A stretch of DNA of 64,000 nt, taken from contig NZ_JACYHB010000011.1 in NCBI RefSeq assembly GCF_014837295.1, positions 1 to 64,000 of the forward strand, in the 5' to 3' direction. The DNA is from Cellulosimicrobium arenosum (lineage in GTDB: Bacteria; Actinomycetota; Actinomycetes; Actinomycetales; Cellulomonadaceae). The stretch's first letter is position 1. Every line of letters starts with the position of its first letter. The notes below the pieces were generated by a model. That model was not told where the DNA came from and ran no database searches. It saw nothing but the letters and a program-made list of their open reading frames with translations. This document shows, one piece after another, positions 26,873 through 36,568 of the stretch. The position numbers and the translations under genes were made by a program.

Positions 26873-28773
26873 CGCCGAGCGCTCCCCGCCACGCGCGGTC
26901 CTCCGGTGCCGGTCGGCGTGCTCGCACCGGCGCGCCGCCGTCGAGCGAGGGCACGATCGCGGGCGATCCCGCCGCCGCCGGCCCGCCCGACGACGTCGCC
27001 GAGGGTGACGTGCCACCACCGCCCCCCACGGCCTCGTCCTCGGGCGGCCTCGGCCGCTCGTCCGCGCTCATGGCCTCCGGGACGTTCGTCTCGCGTGCCC
27101 TCGGGCTCGTGCGCAACGTCCTGCTCGTCGCGGCGATCGGGACGACCGGTCTCGTCGCCGACGCGTTCGACATCGCGAACAAGATCCCCAACGTGCTCTT
27201 CGCGATCCTCGCGGGCGGGGTGCTCAACGCCGTCCTCGTCCCGCAGATCGTGCGCGCCTACCGTGCGCGCAACACGCAGGAGCGCCTCGACAAGCTCCTC
27301 ACCCTCTCCGGCGTCACCCTGCTCGCGATCTCCGCGCTCCTCACCGCGGGGGCGAGCATCCTGGTCGCCATCATGTCCGGTCCCGGCTGGACGTCCCCGC
27401 AGACGGCGCTCGCCGTCGCGTTCGCGTTCTGGTGCACCCCGCAGCTCTTCTTCTACGGCCTGTACACGCTGCTCGGGCAGGTCCTGAACGCGCGCGGGCA
27501 GTTCGGCCCGTTCATGTGGGCGCCGGCGCTGAACAACGTCGTGTCGATCATCGGGTTCGGCGCCTTCATCGCCGTCTACGGCCCCTACGCGATCGGCAGC
27601 ACCGACGACCTCGCGCAGTGGGACGCCGCCAAGATCGCCCTCCTCGCCGGCACGGCGACTCTCGGTGTCGCCTCCCAGGCGCTCATCCTCGTCGTCCCGC
27701 TGTGGCGGTCCGGCTTCCGCTGGCACGCGCGGCTCGGTGTGCACGGGATCGGGCTGCGGTCCGCGGGGCAGGTCGCGCTGTGGACCTTCGCCGCCGTCAT
27801 CCTCGAACAGGTGGGCGTGCTCTTCACGACACGCTTCGCGTCCGAGGCGCCACGGGCCGCCCTCGCCGCCACGTTCGGCGCCGGCGCGGGCGACGCCGCC
27901 GGGCAGGGCGTGGCGACCGGGCTGGTGACCGCCGTGCCCGGCGCGTTCACGGACACCCTCACCGTCGCCGGCAACGCGGCCTACACGCAGGCCCTCATGA
28001 TCTACCTCCTCCCCCACTCCCTCGTCACCGTCTCGATCGCGACCGCCCTGTTCACGGGGATGAGCGCGGCGGCGCACGCGGGCGACGTCGCGCGCGTGCG
28101 GTACGACCTGTCGCGAGGTGTGCGGACGGTCGGGGTCTTCACCGTCCTCGCCACCGCCGTCCTCGTCGTCCTCGCCCTCCCGATCACCAAGCTGCTGGTC
28201 CCGACCGTCACCGCCGCCTCGGGCCAGGCGGTGGCGCAGGTCCTCGTCGCCATGGCGTTCGGACTGGTGCCGCTCGGCGGCATGGTGCTCATGAAGTGGG
28301 TGTACTACGCGTTCGAGGACGGCCGGACGGTCTTCTGGATCCAGGTCCCGGGCACGGTCGTGCTCGTCGGCGTGTCGTGGCTGGCCACGCGGACGCTCGA
28401 TCCGCACTGGTGGGTCGTCGGCGTCGCGGCGGCGATGAGCCTGTCCAACATCGTCGCGGTCGCGCTCCGCACCGCCGGGCTGCGGCGCACCCTGCGCGGG
28501 CTGGACGGTCCCCGGATCGTGCGCATGCACGTCAAGGCGATCCTCGCAGCGCTCGCCAGCGCGGGGGCCGGGTGGGGAGTGCTCCAGGTCTTCGCCCAGG
28601 TCCTGGGCTCGATCTACGGCCTGTCCTGGTGGGAGGCGGCCGTGGTCGTCGCCGTCGCCGGGATCGTGATGGTCACGGTCTACGTCGTCCTGCTCAGGCT
28701 CCTGCGGGTCCGCGAGCTCGACGAGCTGGCCGCCCCGATCGTGGGCAGGGCGCGGCGGCTGCTGAGGCGATGA
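26869..28773 (+). CDS. murJ: Lipid II flippase MurJ (MviN family)
   Basis: Membrane flippase that moves lipid II to the outer face for peptidoglycan synthesis. 634 residues: about 60 disordered Pro-rich residues, then about fourteen membrane segments beginning SALMASGTFVSRALGLVRNVLLVAAIG, with the family's DAFDIANKIPNVLFAILAGGVLNAVLVPQ signature. Mycobacterial Rv3910 continues after the flippase into a pseudokinase and an extracellular domain; here the protein stops after the membrane part and those domains are encoded by the next gene. GTG at 26869 overlaps the DUF6049 stop. Confidence 0.93.
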   Translation: MTPSAPRHARSSGAGRRARTGAPPSSEGTIAGDPAAAGPPDDVAEGDVPPPPPTASSSGGLGRSSALMASGTFVSRALGLVRNVLLVAAIGTTGLVADAFDIANKIPNVLFAILAGGVLNAVLVPQIVRAYRARNTQERLDKLLTLSGVTLLAISALLTAGASILVAIMSGPGWTSPQTALAVAFAFWCTPQLFFYGLYTLLGQVLNARGQFGPFMWAPALNNVVSIIGFGAFIAVYGPYAIGSTDDLAQWDAAKIALLAGTATLGVASQALILVVPLWRSGFRWHARLGVHGIGLRSAGQVALWTFAAVILEQVGVLFTTRFASEAPRAALAATFGAGAGDAAGQGVATGLVTAVPGAFTDTLTVAGNAAYTQALMIYLLPHSLVTVSIATALFTGMSAAAHAGDVARVRYDLSRGVRTVGVFTVLATAVLVVLALPITKLLVPTVTAASGQAVAQVLVAMAFGLVPLGGMVLMKWVYYAFEDGRTVFWIQVPGTVVLVGVSWLATRTLDPHWWVVGVAAAMSLSNIVAVALRTAGLRRTLRGLDGPRIVRMHVKAILAALASAGAGWGVLQVFAQVLGSIYGLSWWEAAVVVAVAGIVMVTVYVVLLRLLRVRELDELAAPIVGRARRLLRR

Positions 28774-28893
28774 GCAGCCGATGACCGCACCGGAGCACCT
28801 GGTGGCCCGTCCGGCCGCGTCGTCGCGATACCGGCAATCCGGTCCCGCGTACCATGTGGTGGTGCTGCCCAACACACCCGCGGAGGAGGTCCG

Positions 28894-30747
28894 GTGAACG
28901 GCGTGGCCCCTGGAACCGTTCTCGTCGCGCGCTACCGCCTGGACGCGCCCGCCCCGTCCGATCTCGCGGATGTCTCTGCGTGGACCGCGCACGACCAGAT
29001 CCTGGACCGCGACGTCCGGGTCTCGCTCGTCGCCGGCCCGCGCGTCGCCGAGGCGCTCGACTCCGCGCGCCGCGCGGCGCTCGTGTCCGACCAGCGCCTC
29101 ACCCGCGTGCTGGACGTCGGTACCGAGGACGACGTGGCGTACGTCGTGACCGAGCCCTTCACGGGCCTGACCCTCAGCGAGGTCGTCGCGGGCGGCATCG
29201 TCGACCCGCAGCAGGCGCGCGCCCTGGTCGGCGAGGCGGCGTCGGCCCTCGAGACGGCGCGACGCCGCGGCGTCCACCACCTCGCGCTGCGCCCCGACTG
29301 CGTGCGGATCGACGGCAGCCGCGTCGTCGTGACGGGGCTCGGGATCGACGCCGGGATCGCCGGCCAGGACCAGGGCGATCCCGTGCGCACGTCGCGCGCC
29401 GACGCGGTGGGCCTCGTCTCGCTCCTGTACTACGCGATGACCGCGCGGTGGCCCGGGCCGGCACTCGACGTCCCCTGGATCCAGGACGCGGTGGTCCACC
29501 CCCTGCCTGCGCAGCGCGACGACGACGGCACCGTCCGGTTGTCGAGCGTGCGCTACGACGTCCCGCAGGACCTCGACACGCTCTGCGCCCAGACGTTCCG
29601 GACCGTCGCGGGGGACGGCGAGGACTGGACACGTGACCTGTCGGGCGAGGGTCCCGCCCAGCCCGCCGACGTCGTGGCGGCGCTCGAGCCCTGGGGAGAG
29701 GTGTCCGTCGTCGCGGCGATCCCGGACTTCGTCCCGGCCGGCTCGCCGGGCGTCAGCCGCCAGTCGGTCCGCAGCGTGTTCGACGGCGGCGCGTCCTCTC
29801 CCCCCGGCACCCCACCCCCCGCGGCCCCGGTACGACGCCCGAGCACGGGCCGCATCCGCCGCGTGAGCTCGGTCCCCGTGGCGGCGGGCGCCGGTGCGGC
29901 GGCGGCCACCGCGACGGCCCCGACGGCGCCCGCACCCTACGCGGCGGCGGCGTACGCGCCGCCTCCTGCTCCCGGTGAGACCGCAGCCCTCGACGTCGGG
30001 CAGTCGGCACCCACGGCGCCCGACGGGTCGGCCGTCGGGCCGCCCCCTCCTGCGCCGCCACCCCGACGTGGCCCGCGGAGGTTCAACGCCACCCCCTTCG
30101 TGATCGTCCTGGTGCTGGGCCTCGTCGGGTTCGGGGTCTACTGGGCGACGAACACGGCGTTCGAGGGGTTCGAGCCGCCTCTGCAGTCCGAGGGACGCAG
30201 CACCGCGGGCACCGACGAGGACGCGCCGGCCCCCGACGGCGAGGACACCGGTTCGACGGGCGACGAGGAACCCGCGGAGCCCGAGCCGGCACCGGAGGTC
30301 CGCCCCGTCATCGCGCAAGGCACCGCTCTCGATCCGGAGGGCGACGCGCTCGACCCCAGCAACGAGGGCGAGCACCCCGAGGCGGTCCAGCGTGCGTACG
30401 ACGGTCAGCCGGAGACGTTCTGGTTCACCCGCAAGTACACCTCTCCGCAGTTCGGCGGCCTGCGCGACAAGGGCGTGGGCTACGCGATCTCGCTCGAGGA
30501 GAAGGCACCGGTCACCACCGTCGTCCTCGACACGGCGGTCTCCGGAGGCAACGTCGAGATCCGAGCCAGCGACGTGGACGACCCGACGTCGGGCAAGGTG
30601 CTCGCGTCCGGACCGCTCAGCCCCGGCGTGGAGTTCGAGCTCCCTGCGGGCACGGAGACCGCCTCGCTCGTGCTCTGGTTCACCGAGCTGCCGCAGAACG
30701 CCGCCGGGGAGAACCGCGTCGAGCTGAACGAGATCCTGCTGTCCTGA
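28894..30747 (+). CDS. Pseudokinase - membrane anchor - discoidin-like protein (separate half of the MviN fusion)
   Basis: 617 residues. The first about 270 look like a protein-kinase fold that has lost its catalytic residues: the ATP-binding Lys strand reads VRVSLVAG, the HRD loop reads [13 protein letters not shown] and the DFG position reads GLG. A Pro/Ala linker follows, one membrane segment (about 401-421, [18 protein letters not shown]), an acidic linker, and a C-terminal beta-sandwich (about 475-617, [26 protein letters not shown]) resembling F5/8C discoidin domains. In M. tuberculosis the equivalent domains are fused to MurJ, and the phosphorylated pseudokinase binds FhaA. GTG at 28894 is preceded by GGAGGAGGT. 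It is 120 bp after murJ. Confidence 0.85.
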   Translation: MNGVAPGTVLVARYRLDAPAPSDLADVSAWTAHDQILDRDVRVSLVAGPRVAEALDSARRAALVSDQRLTRVLDVGTEDDVAYVVTEPFTGLTLSEVVAGGIVDPQQARALVGEAASALETARRRGVHHLALRPDCVRIDGSRVVVTGLGIDAGIAGQDQGDPVRTSRADAVGLVSLLYYAMTARWPGPALDVPWIQDAVVHPLPAQRDDDGTVRLSSVRYDVPQDLDTLCAQTFRTVAGDGEDWTRDLSGEGPAQPADVVAALEPWGEVSVVAAIPDFVPAGSPGVSRQSVRSVFDGGASSPPGTPPPAAPVRRPSTGRIRRVSSVPVAAGAGAAAATATAPTAPAPYAAAAYAPPPAPGETAALDVGQSAPTAPDGSAVGPPPPAPPPRRGPRRFNATPFVIVLVLGLVGFGVYWATNTAFEGFEPPLQSEGRSTAGTDEDAPAPDGEDTGSTGDEEPAEPEPAPEVRPVIAQGTALDPEGDALDPSNEGEHPEAVQRAYDGQPETFWFTRKYTSPQFGGLRDKGVGYAISLEEKAPVTTVVLDTAVSGGNVEIRASDVDDPTSGKVLASGPLSPGVEFELPAGTETASLVLWFTELPQNAAGENRVELNEILLS

Positions 30748-30775
30748 TACGTCGGTGCACGGCAGAACCCGTCAT

Positions 30776-30801
30776 GGAACAGAAGTCTGGCCCTCGGCGT
30801 T
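30776..30801 (+). promoter_or_regulatory. SigR/SigH-type (thiol stress) promoter of trxB-trxA
   Basis: GGAAC (30776-30780), 18 bp spacer, GTT (30799-30801). This matches the GGAAY-N18/19-GTT consensus recognised by SigR of Streptomyces and SigH of mycobacteria, whose regulons include trxBA. Transcription would start about 45 nt before the trxB GTG. Confidence 0.75.
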
Positions 30802-30853
30802 GACGACGAGGCGTGAGCAGACCACGCGAGAACGAACCACCGAGGAGCAGCAC

Positions 30854-31894
30854 GTGACCCAGCAGCCAGCCGTCCACAACCTGATCATCATCGGGTCCGG
30901 CCCCGCCGGGTACACGGCGGCCGTGTACGCGGCGCGCGCCGGGCTCGAGCCCGTCGTGCTCGCCGGATCGGTGACCGCCGGCGGTGCGCTCATGAACACC
31001 ACCGACGTCGAGAACTTCCCCGGCTTCCCGGAGGGCGTCCTCGGGCCCGACCTCATGGAGAGCATGCGTGCCCAGGCGGTCCGCTTCGGCGCCCGGGTCG
31101 AGTGGGACGACGCGGAGTCGGTCGATCTGGTCGGTCCGGTCAAGACCGTGGTCACCGGCGGGGGCGAGACCTACCGGGCGCGCGCGATCATCCTCGCGAC
31201 CGGGTCTGCCTACCGAGAGCTGGGCCTCGAGGACGAGAAGCGGCTCTCCGGCCGCGGCGTGTCGTGGTGCGCCACGTGTGACGGGTTCTTCTTCCGTGAC
31301 CAGCACATCGCCGTCGTCGGTGGCGGGGACTCCGCCATGGAGGAGGCCACGTTCCTCACCCGTTTCGCGTCGAAGGTCACGATCGTCCACCGTCGAGCCG
31401 AGCTCCGCGCCTCGAAGATCATGGCCGACCGTGCGCTGAACGACCCGAAGATCGATTTCGCCTGGAACAGCGAGGTCACCGCGATCCAGGGTGACAAGAA
31501 GGTCGAGGGCGTCACGCTGCGGGACACCGTGACCGGCGAGTCGAGCGTGCTGGACGCGACCGGCATCTTCGTCGCGATCGGGCACGATCCGCGCACCGAC
31601 CTCGTCGCCGGGCAGGTCGAGCTCGACGACGAGGGCTACATCAGGGTGATCGGTCGATCGACGGCCACGAACGTGGAAGGCGTGTTCGCCTGCGGTGACG
31701 CCGTGGACCACACCTATCGACAGGCGATCACGGCGGCAGGGTCCGGTTGCGCAGCGGCCCTCGACGCGCAGCGGTTCCTCACCGAGCTCGCGGACCTCAC
31801 GGAGGACGCCGAGGGTCTCCCCCGCCTGGCCGGCACCCCCGAGGTCCCCAACCCCGACGAGCTCCCCGAGGCGCTCGCCGAGATCAACTCCTGA
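30854..31894 (+). CDS. trxB: Thioredoxin-disulfide reductase
   Basis: FAD enzyme using NADPH to reduce thioredoxin. 346 residues with the FAD-binding [20 protein letters not shown], the redox pair in [10 protein letters not shown] (Cys about 139 and 142), the NADPH-binding [12 protein letters not shown] and a C-terminal [22 protein letters not shown]. The C-terminal about 30 residues ([19 protein letters not shown]) extend a little beyond typical homologues. GTG at 30854 has GAGGAGC upstream; the in-frame stretch before it contains the promoter. It forms an operon with trxA 35 bp downstream. Confidence 0.97.
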   Translation: MTQQPAVHNLIIIGSGPAGYTAAVYAARAGLEPVVLAGSVTAGGALMNTTDVENFPGFPEGVLGPDLMESMRAQAVRFGARVEWDDAESVDLVGPVKTVVTGGGETYRARAIILATGSAYRELGLEDEKRLSGRGVSWCATCDGFFFRDQHIAVVGGGDSAMEEATFLTRFASKVTIVHRRAELRASKIMADRALNDPKIDFAWNSEVTAIQGDKKVEGVTLRDTVTGESSVLDATGIFVAIGHDPRTDLVAGQVELDDEGYIRVIGRSTATNVEGVFACGDAVDHTYRQAITAAGSGCAAALDAQRFLTELADLTEDAEGLPRLAGTPEVPNPDELPEALAEINS

Positions 31895-31929
31895 TCCCGC
31901 TCCCGACCCACCCCCTACCGGAGGTCACC

Positions 31930-32262
31930 ATGCCGACCGTTCCTGTCACCGATGCGACGTTCCGCGCCGAGGTCCTCGAGGCCGAGGTCCCCGTGCTCGT
32001 CGACTTCTGGGCCACCTGGTGCGGCCCGTGCCGCCAGGTCGCGCCGATCCTGGAGGAGCTCGCCGAGGAGTACGAGGGCAAGATCAAGATCACGAAGCTC
32101 GACACCGACGCGAACCCGGAGACGACCGCTGCCTACGGCATCGTCTCGATCCCCACGCTCAACGTCTACGTCGGGGGCGAGCTGCAGAAGTCGATCATCG
32201 GCGCGCGGCCCAAGCGGGCGCTGACCGAGGAGATCGACACCGTCCTCGGGTCGACCGTCTGA
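31930..32262 (+). CDS. trxA: Thioredoxin
   Basis: Small dithiol reductase of 110 residues with the active site WCGPC (Cys about 31 and 34), the conserved KLDTDANPETTAAYGIVSIPTL stretch including the cis-Pro loop, and the GARPKRAL end. A CGGAGG-type ribosome-binding site precedes the ATG. Electron donor for ribonucleotide reductase, peroxiredoxins and methionine sulfoxide reductase; controlled with trxB by the SigR-type promoter. Confidence 0.97.
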   Translation: MPTVPVTDATFRAEVLEAEVPVLVDFWATWCGPCRQVAPILEELAEEYEGKIKITKLDTDANPETTAAYGIVSIPTLNVYVGGELQKSIIGARPKRALTEEIDTVLGSTV

Positions 32263-32319
32263 GTCGGATGTGAGGCGGACGTGACTCGGGTGTGAGTCCC
32301 GGTCACGACCGGCCGCCGG

Positions 32320-32348
32320 AGGGCGAGCAACCATCGGTTGCTCGCCCT
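32320..32348 (+). terminator. Terminator after trxA
   Basis: Perfect stem GGGCGAGCAACC / GGTTGCTCGCCC with a 3-nt ATC loop, extended by an A-T pair and followed by TTC. Confidence 0.9.
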
Positions 32349-32396
32349 TCGGTGTCTTCACGATTCCCACCGACACCGCGTGCGAGACTGTTCGGC

Positions 32397-33719
32397 GTGA
32401 ACGACTCGACGCCCGATACATCGTCCTCCACCGGGACTCGACTCGACCCGTGGTTCGGCGCGTACGCGGAGCGTGCGCACGGGATGCGGGCTTCCGAGAT
32501 CCGGGCACTGTTCGCCGTGGCGAACAGGCCCGAGGTCGTCTCGCTCGCAGGCGGGATGCCGTTCCTCGACGGCCTGCCTCTCGAGACCATCTCCGAGACG
32601 ATGGCTCGGCTCATCGCGACGAAGGGCACCAGCGCCCTGCAGTACGGCTCGGGCCAGGGCCACGAGGAGCTGCGGGAGCGGATCCTCGACGTCGTCCGGC
32701 TCGAGGGGATCGAGTGCCATCCTGACGACGTGGTCGTCACGACCGGGTCGCAGCAGGCGTTGGACCTGGTCACGCGCATCTTCATCGATCCCGGTGACGT
32801 CGTCGTCGCGGAGGCTCCGAGCTACGTCGGAGCCCTCGGGGTCTTCCGCTCGTACCAGGCCGAGGTGGTCCACGTCCCGCTGGACGAGCACGGACTGGTG
32901 CCCGAGGCGCTCGAGACGACTCTCGCCGACCTCGCCCGTACCGGTCGGCGGGTCAAGCTCCTCTACACGGTGCCGAACTTCCACAACCCGGCGGGGGTCA
33001 CCCTCAGCGCGGAGCGGCGGCCCCGCGTCCTCGAGATCGCCCGCCGCTACGGGGTGCTCGTCATCGAGGACAACCCGTACGGACTGCTCGGCTTCGACGG
33101 ACAGACGCTCCCCGCCCTCCGCTCGCTCGACGACGACGGCGTCCTGTACCTCGGGTCGTTCTCGAAGACCTTCGCGCCCGGACTCCGGGTCGGGTGGGTC
33201 ATCGCACCCCATGCCGTCCGCGAGAAGCTCGTCCTCGCGAGCGAGTCCGCGATCCTGTGTCCGTCGAACGCGTCGCAGATGGCGATCTCGTCCTACCTGG
33301 ACACGTGTGACTGGAAGGCGCAGATCAAGCAGTTCCGTGAGCTGTACCGAGAACGTCGCGACGCGATGATCGGCGCGCTCGCCGAGCACCTGCCGGCTGC
33401 GAGCTGGACCGTACCCGACGGCGGCTTCTACACCTGGGTGCGGCTGCCGCCCGGGCTCGACGCGCGATCCATGCTGCCGCGTGCGGTGACCGCGCGAGTC
33501 GCCTACGTGCCGGGCACGGCCTTCTACGCCGACGGCACGGGCTCCGACCATGTCCGGCTGTCCTTCTGCTACCCGACGCCCGACCGCATCCGGGAGGGCG
33601 TGCGACGACTGTCAGGTGTGGTCAACAGCGAGCGCGAGCTGGTCGAGATCTTCGGTACGGACTCTGAGCTCGATCCTGACCTCACCGACGTCGAGAACCC
33701 GGGTCCCGACCTCGCGTGA
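32397..33719 (+). CDS. PLP-dependent class I/II aminotransferase (LysN / 2-aminoadipate aminotransferase-like)
   Basis: Fold-type I aminotransferase of 440 residues. The catalytic Lys is in GSFSKTFAPGLRVGW; NFHNPAGVTLSAERR, DNPYGLL and the C-terminal VRLSFCYPTP Arg are the usual PLP and carboxylate contacts. It has no N-terminal GntR domain, so it is an enzyme rather than a MocR regulator. GTG at 32397 lies just past the trxA terminator; GAGACT 7 nt upstream could be the -10 box of a leaderless mRNA. Amino donor unknown. Genes like this commonly sit between trxA and parB in related actinobacteria. The stop overlaps the next start as GTGA. Confidence 0.9.
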   Translation: MNDSTPDTSSSTGTRLDPWFGAYAERAHGMRASEIRALFAVANRPEVVSLAGGMPFLDGLPLETISETMARLIATKGTSALQYGSGQGHEELRERILDVVRLEGIECHPDDVVVTTGSQQALDLVTRIFIDPGDVVVAEAPSYVGALGVFRSYQAEVVHVPLDEHGLVPEALETTLADLARTGRRVKLLYTVPNFHNPAGVTLSAERRPRVLEIARRYGVLVIEDNPYGLLGFDGQTLPALRSLDDDGVLYLGSFSKTFAPGLRVGWVIAPHAVREKLVLASESAILCPSNASQMAISSYLDTCDWKAQIKQFRELYRERRDAMIGALAEHLPAASWTVPDGGFYTWVRLPPGLDARSMLPRAVTARVAYVPGTAFYADGTGSDHVRLSFCYPTPDRIREGVRRLSGVVNSERELVEIFGTDSELDPDLTDVENPGPDLA

Positions 33720-34834
33720 CACCTGCGTCGCCCGCACCGCACCGCCGACACCGACGCCACGGATCCGAACAGGAGTCTCACAGCATCGTGGAGAACAGCA
33801 TCGACCATGCCAACCCGACGGGGTCCACTCCCCCGGTCTCGCCGGGCCCCGGCTCCGCCCGACAGGACGACGAGGACCTGCACCGTGCCGGTGGCGGTGG
33901 CGGCCGCGTCGTCATCCTCGCCGGCGGGCTCTCCCACGAACGAGACGTCTCCCTGAGGTCCGGTCGCCGGGTCGCGGAGAGTCTGCGGTCGACCGGCCTG
34001 GAAGTCGACCTGCACGACCTCGACGCCGACCTGCTCCCCTTCCTCGACCAGGTACGGCCCGACGTCGTCTGGCCCCTGCTGCACGGCGCGAGCGGCGAGG
34101 ACGGTTCTGTCCGCGATGTTCTGGGGCTCCTCGGGCTCGACTACGTGGGGACCGGTCCGCGAGAGTGCCGCGCGGCCTGGAGCAAGCCGGTGGCGAAGGC
34201 GACCGTCATCGGTGCCGGGCTCCGGACGCCGGAGTACGTGACGTTGCCTCAGAGCCTCTTCCGCGAGCTCGGGGCGCAGCCCGTTCTCGACGCCGTGCTC
34301 GCGCGGCTGAGCCTCCCCCTCGTCGTCAAGCCGACCCACGGGGGGTCTGCCCTCGGCGTCACCCTGGTCCGTCGCGCCGACCAGCTGCCTCGTGCGATGG
34401 TCGACTGCTTCGCCTACGGCGACGTGGCGCTGATCGAGGAGGCGGTCGAGGGGACCGAGCTCGCGGTGAGCGTCGTCGACACCGGCGACGGACCCGTCGC
34501 ACTCCCGCCCGTCGAGATCGTCACAGAGGGCCCCTACGACTACGACGCCCGGTACAACCCCGGCCGCACCGAGTACTTCGCTCCCGCGCGGATCGATCCT
34601 GCCGTCCTGGACCGGGTGCGGGACGCCGCCGTGACCGCGCACCGCTCGCTCGGCCTCCGCGCGCTCTCTCGTACCGACGTGATCCTCGAGAAGGACGGCA
34701 CGATCCAGTTCCTCGAGGTCAACGTCGCTCCCGGGATGACCGAGACCTCGCTGTTCCCGCAGGCCGCTCGCGCCGGCGGATATGACCTCGCGAGCCTCTA
34801 CCGGGCCATCGCCCTCGGGCCTCGCCACCGCTGA
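33716..34834 (+). CDS. D-alanine-D-alanine ligase-like ATP-grasp protein
   Basis: ATP-grasp ligase of 372 residues, joining two amino acids via an acyl phosphate. After about 60 disordered residues comes the Ddl N-terminal domain (VVILAGGLSHERDVSLRSGRRVAESL) and the ATP-grasp domain (LVVKPTHGGSALGVTLV, IEEAVEGTELAVSVV, QFLEVNVAPGMTETSLFPQAA). The family's HGxxGEDG motif reads HGASGEDGS. It is shorter and more divergent than a housekeeping Ddl and may be a second ligase; the genome's main ddl is not in this window. GTG at 33716 overlaps the aminotransferase stop; an internal GTG at 33788 with AGGAG 12 nt upstream is an alternative. Confidence 0.82.
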   Translation: MTPASPAPHRRHRRHGSEQESHSIVENSIDHANPTGSTPPVSPGPGSARQDDEDLHRAGGGGGRVVILAGGLSHERDVSLRSGRRVAESLRSTGLEVDLHDLDADLLPFLDQVRPDVVWPLLHGASGEDGSVRDVLGLLGLDYVGTGPRECRAAWSKPVAKATVIGAGLRTPEYVTLPQSLFRELGAQPVLDAVLARLSLPLVVKPTHGGSALGVTLVRRADQLPRAMVDCFAYGDVALIEEAVEGTELAVSVVDTGDGPVALPPVEIVTEGPYDYDARYNPGRTEYFAPARIDPAVLDRVRDAAVTAHRSLGLRALSRTDVILEKDGTIQFLEVNVAPGMTETSLFPQAARAGGYDLASLYRAIALGPRHR

Positions 34835-34853
34835 CTCCTGGCGACGACGCCGG

Positions 34854-34869
34854 TGTTTCACGTGAAACA
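34854..34869. other. parS site 1 (perfect)
   Basis: TGTTTCACGTGAAACA, the 16-bp ParB-binding consensus, in the intergenic region downstream of parB. The 387-bp gap 34835-35221 holds two parS sites and the parB terminator but no gene. Confidence 0.97.
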
Positions 34870-35017
34870 GGCGTGTGGGCCAGCGCGAGCGAGGGCCGGT
34901 CACACGCCCGGGCCAAGGACCCGACCCGGTGCTGCCGACCATCTGACGTGTGACCGGCGGGCCTGGTGGAGAACCAGGGCCGGGCATCTGGCGGCAGTGT
35001 CGGGCGTGCGAGATCAT

Positions 35018-35033
35018 CGTTTCACGTGAAACA
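35018..35033. other. parS site 2
   Basis: CGTTTCACGTGAAACA, one base from the 16-bp consensus, 164 bp from site 1. Confidence 0.93.
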
Positions 35034-35172
35034 CGGCAACGAGGCGGTGTGTCCCGAGAGCAACGCTCCCGAGGCCCAAGCGCCAGCCTCGCCAGCCGCC
35101 GCTACTCCGAGTCGTCGTGGTCCGACACCGACCAGACGCCACGACTCGGCGGGGACCTGCCTCCACATGACT

Positions 35173-35210
35173 GATCCCCGGTGCTCCCACTACGGGGTTC
35201 ACCGGGGATC
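35173..35210 (-). terminator. Terminator after parB
   Basis: Perfect 11-bp arms GATCCCCGGTG / CACCGGGGATC around a 16-nt loop, 11 nt past the parB stop on the minus strand. Confidence 0.7.
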
Positions 35211-35221
35211 TGTCGCTGCTG

Positions 35222-36568
35222 TCAGCGTCGCAGGAGCCCAGGGTCCTGTGGCGCCATCAGGTCCAAGATCCTGTTGAGGTCCTCGACGGACGCGAACTCC
35301 ACCGTCAGGCGCCCCTTGTTCTTCCCGAGATCGACCTTGACGCGCGTCTCGAACCGATCGGACAGACGCGTCGCCAGCTCATCGATGGCTGCGGACCGCT
35401 GGCCGGCGCGCGGCGTGCGAGGCGCTCGCTCCTCACGCTCCCCCATCGCCACGATCTCCTCCGTCGCGCGAACAGACAGCCCTTCCGCGACGATGCGTTG
35501 CGCCAACCGCTCGATCTCCGCCCCGTCGGTGAGGCCCAGCAGCGCTCGCGCGTGGCCAGCCGACAGCACCCCCGCGGCGACGCGGCGCTGGACCAGTGGA
35601 GGCAGACGCAGCAGTCGGAGCGTGTTCGAGATCTGCGGTCGGCTGCGCGAGATCCGCGTAGCCAGCTCGTCGTGCGTACATCCGAAGTCGTCGAGCAGCT
35701 GTCGGTACGCCGCTGCCTCCTCGAGAGGGTTGAGCGCGCTGCGGTGCAGGTTCTCCAACAGCGCGTCGCGCAGCAGGTCCGAGTCGTCGGTCTCCCGGAT
35801 GATCGCCGGGATCGAAGCAAGCCCCGCCGCTTGGGTCGCGCGCCATCTCCGCTCGCCCATGATGAGCTCGAAGAAGCCCGGGTCGCCGTCGACGGGGCGC
35901 ACGACGATCGGCTGCAGGACTCCGATCTCGCTGATCGATCCGACGAGCTCGTCGAGCTCAGTCTCGTCGAAGACGGTGCGCGGCTGCTTGGGGTTGGGGC
36001 GGATCGCCGATACCAGCACCTCGGCGAAGCGAGCACCCGGCACCGGAACGAGATCGTCGGCACCGCCGCCGGTCCACTCCACCGACGACGAGTCGTCCGC
36101 CGGGACGTCGTCGGCGACGTGCGCGTCGCCCGGTGTTTCACGTGAAACACCCGGAGCCACCGGAGTGGCATCCGCTCCCGTCGCGGACAGCCCGTCACCG
36201 GACGAGTCACCCACCGAGATGGTCGGACCGGCGTGCGAATCCTTCCCCGCCACCGCCCCGTCGTCGCCCGCCGTGCCGAGCTCCCCGTGATCGAGGTCCT
36301 CGAGCTGAGCGATCGTGACGGTCGCGAAGCTGGTCACGTCCGTGGAGCCATCCGTCTCTACGGAGACGACACCGGGTCCTTCGAGGTCACCGCCGCCGGT
36401 GACGTCCGTCGCGGTCTCCGCTGTGCTCTCAGGTTCGGACTCGGCATCCTTGCCCGTCTCCACGCCCTGGGAACTGGGAAAGAACACGTCGACCGGGCGT
36501 GCACCTTCCGAACTGGTGGGGATCAAAGCTCCCAGACCACGGCCGAGACCCCGCCTCTTCTCGCTCAT
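35222..36568 (-). CDS. parB: Chromosome-partitioning protein ParB
   Basis: CTP-dependent DNA clamp that loads at parS and spreads along the origin region. 448 residues: the ParA-contacting N-terminus ([13 protein letters not shown]), an acidic Ser/Thr/Asp-rich insertion of about 160 residues, the ParB N-terminal nuclease-like domain (from about 178; [10 protein letters not shown], the CTP-binding GERRWRA at 238-244, ENLHR), a helix-turn-helix ([20 protein letters not shown]) and a C-terminal dimerisation domain. The insertion makes it longer than typical ParB. A parS site lies inside the insertion's coding sequence. The ATG overlaps the parA stop (ATGA); a GGAGGAGC site sits in the end of parA. 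Confidence 0.96.
   Translation of the reverse strand: MSEKRRGLGRGLGALIPTSSEGARPVDVFFPSSQGVETGKDAESEPESTAETATDVTGGGDLEGPGVVSVETDGSTDVTSFATVTIAQLEDLDHGELGTAGDDGAVAGKDSHAGPTISVGDSSGDGLSATGADATPVAPGVSRETPGDAHVADDVPADDSSSVEWTGGGADDLVPVPGARFAEVLVSAIRPNPKQPRTVFDETELDELVGSISEIGVLQPIVVRPVDGDPGFFELIMGERRWRATQAAGLASIPAIIRETDDSDLLRDALLENLHRSALNPLEEAAAYRQLLDDFGCTHDELATRISRSRPQISNTLRLLRLPPLVQRRVAAGVLSAGHARALLGLTDGAEIERLAQRIVAEGLSVRATEEIVAMGEREERAPRTPRAGQRSAAIDELATRLSDRFETRVKVDLGKNKGRLTVEFASVEDLNRILDLMAPQDPGLLRR
36134..36149. other. parS site 3, inside parB
   Basis: Perfect TGTTTCACGTGAAACA within the N-terminal insertion of parB, read in frame as VSRET (residues 141-145). Confidence 0.97.
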
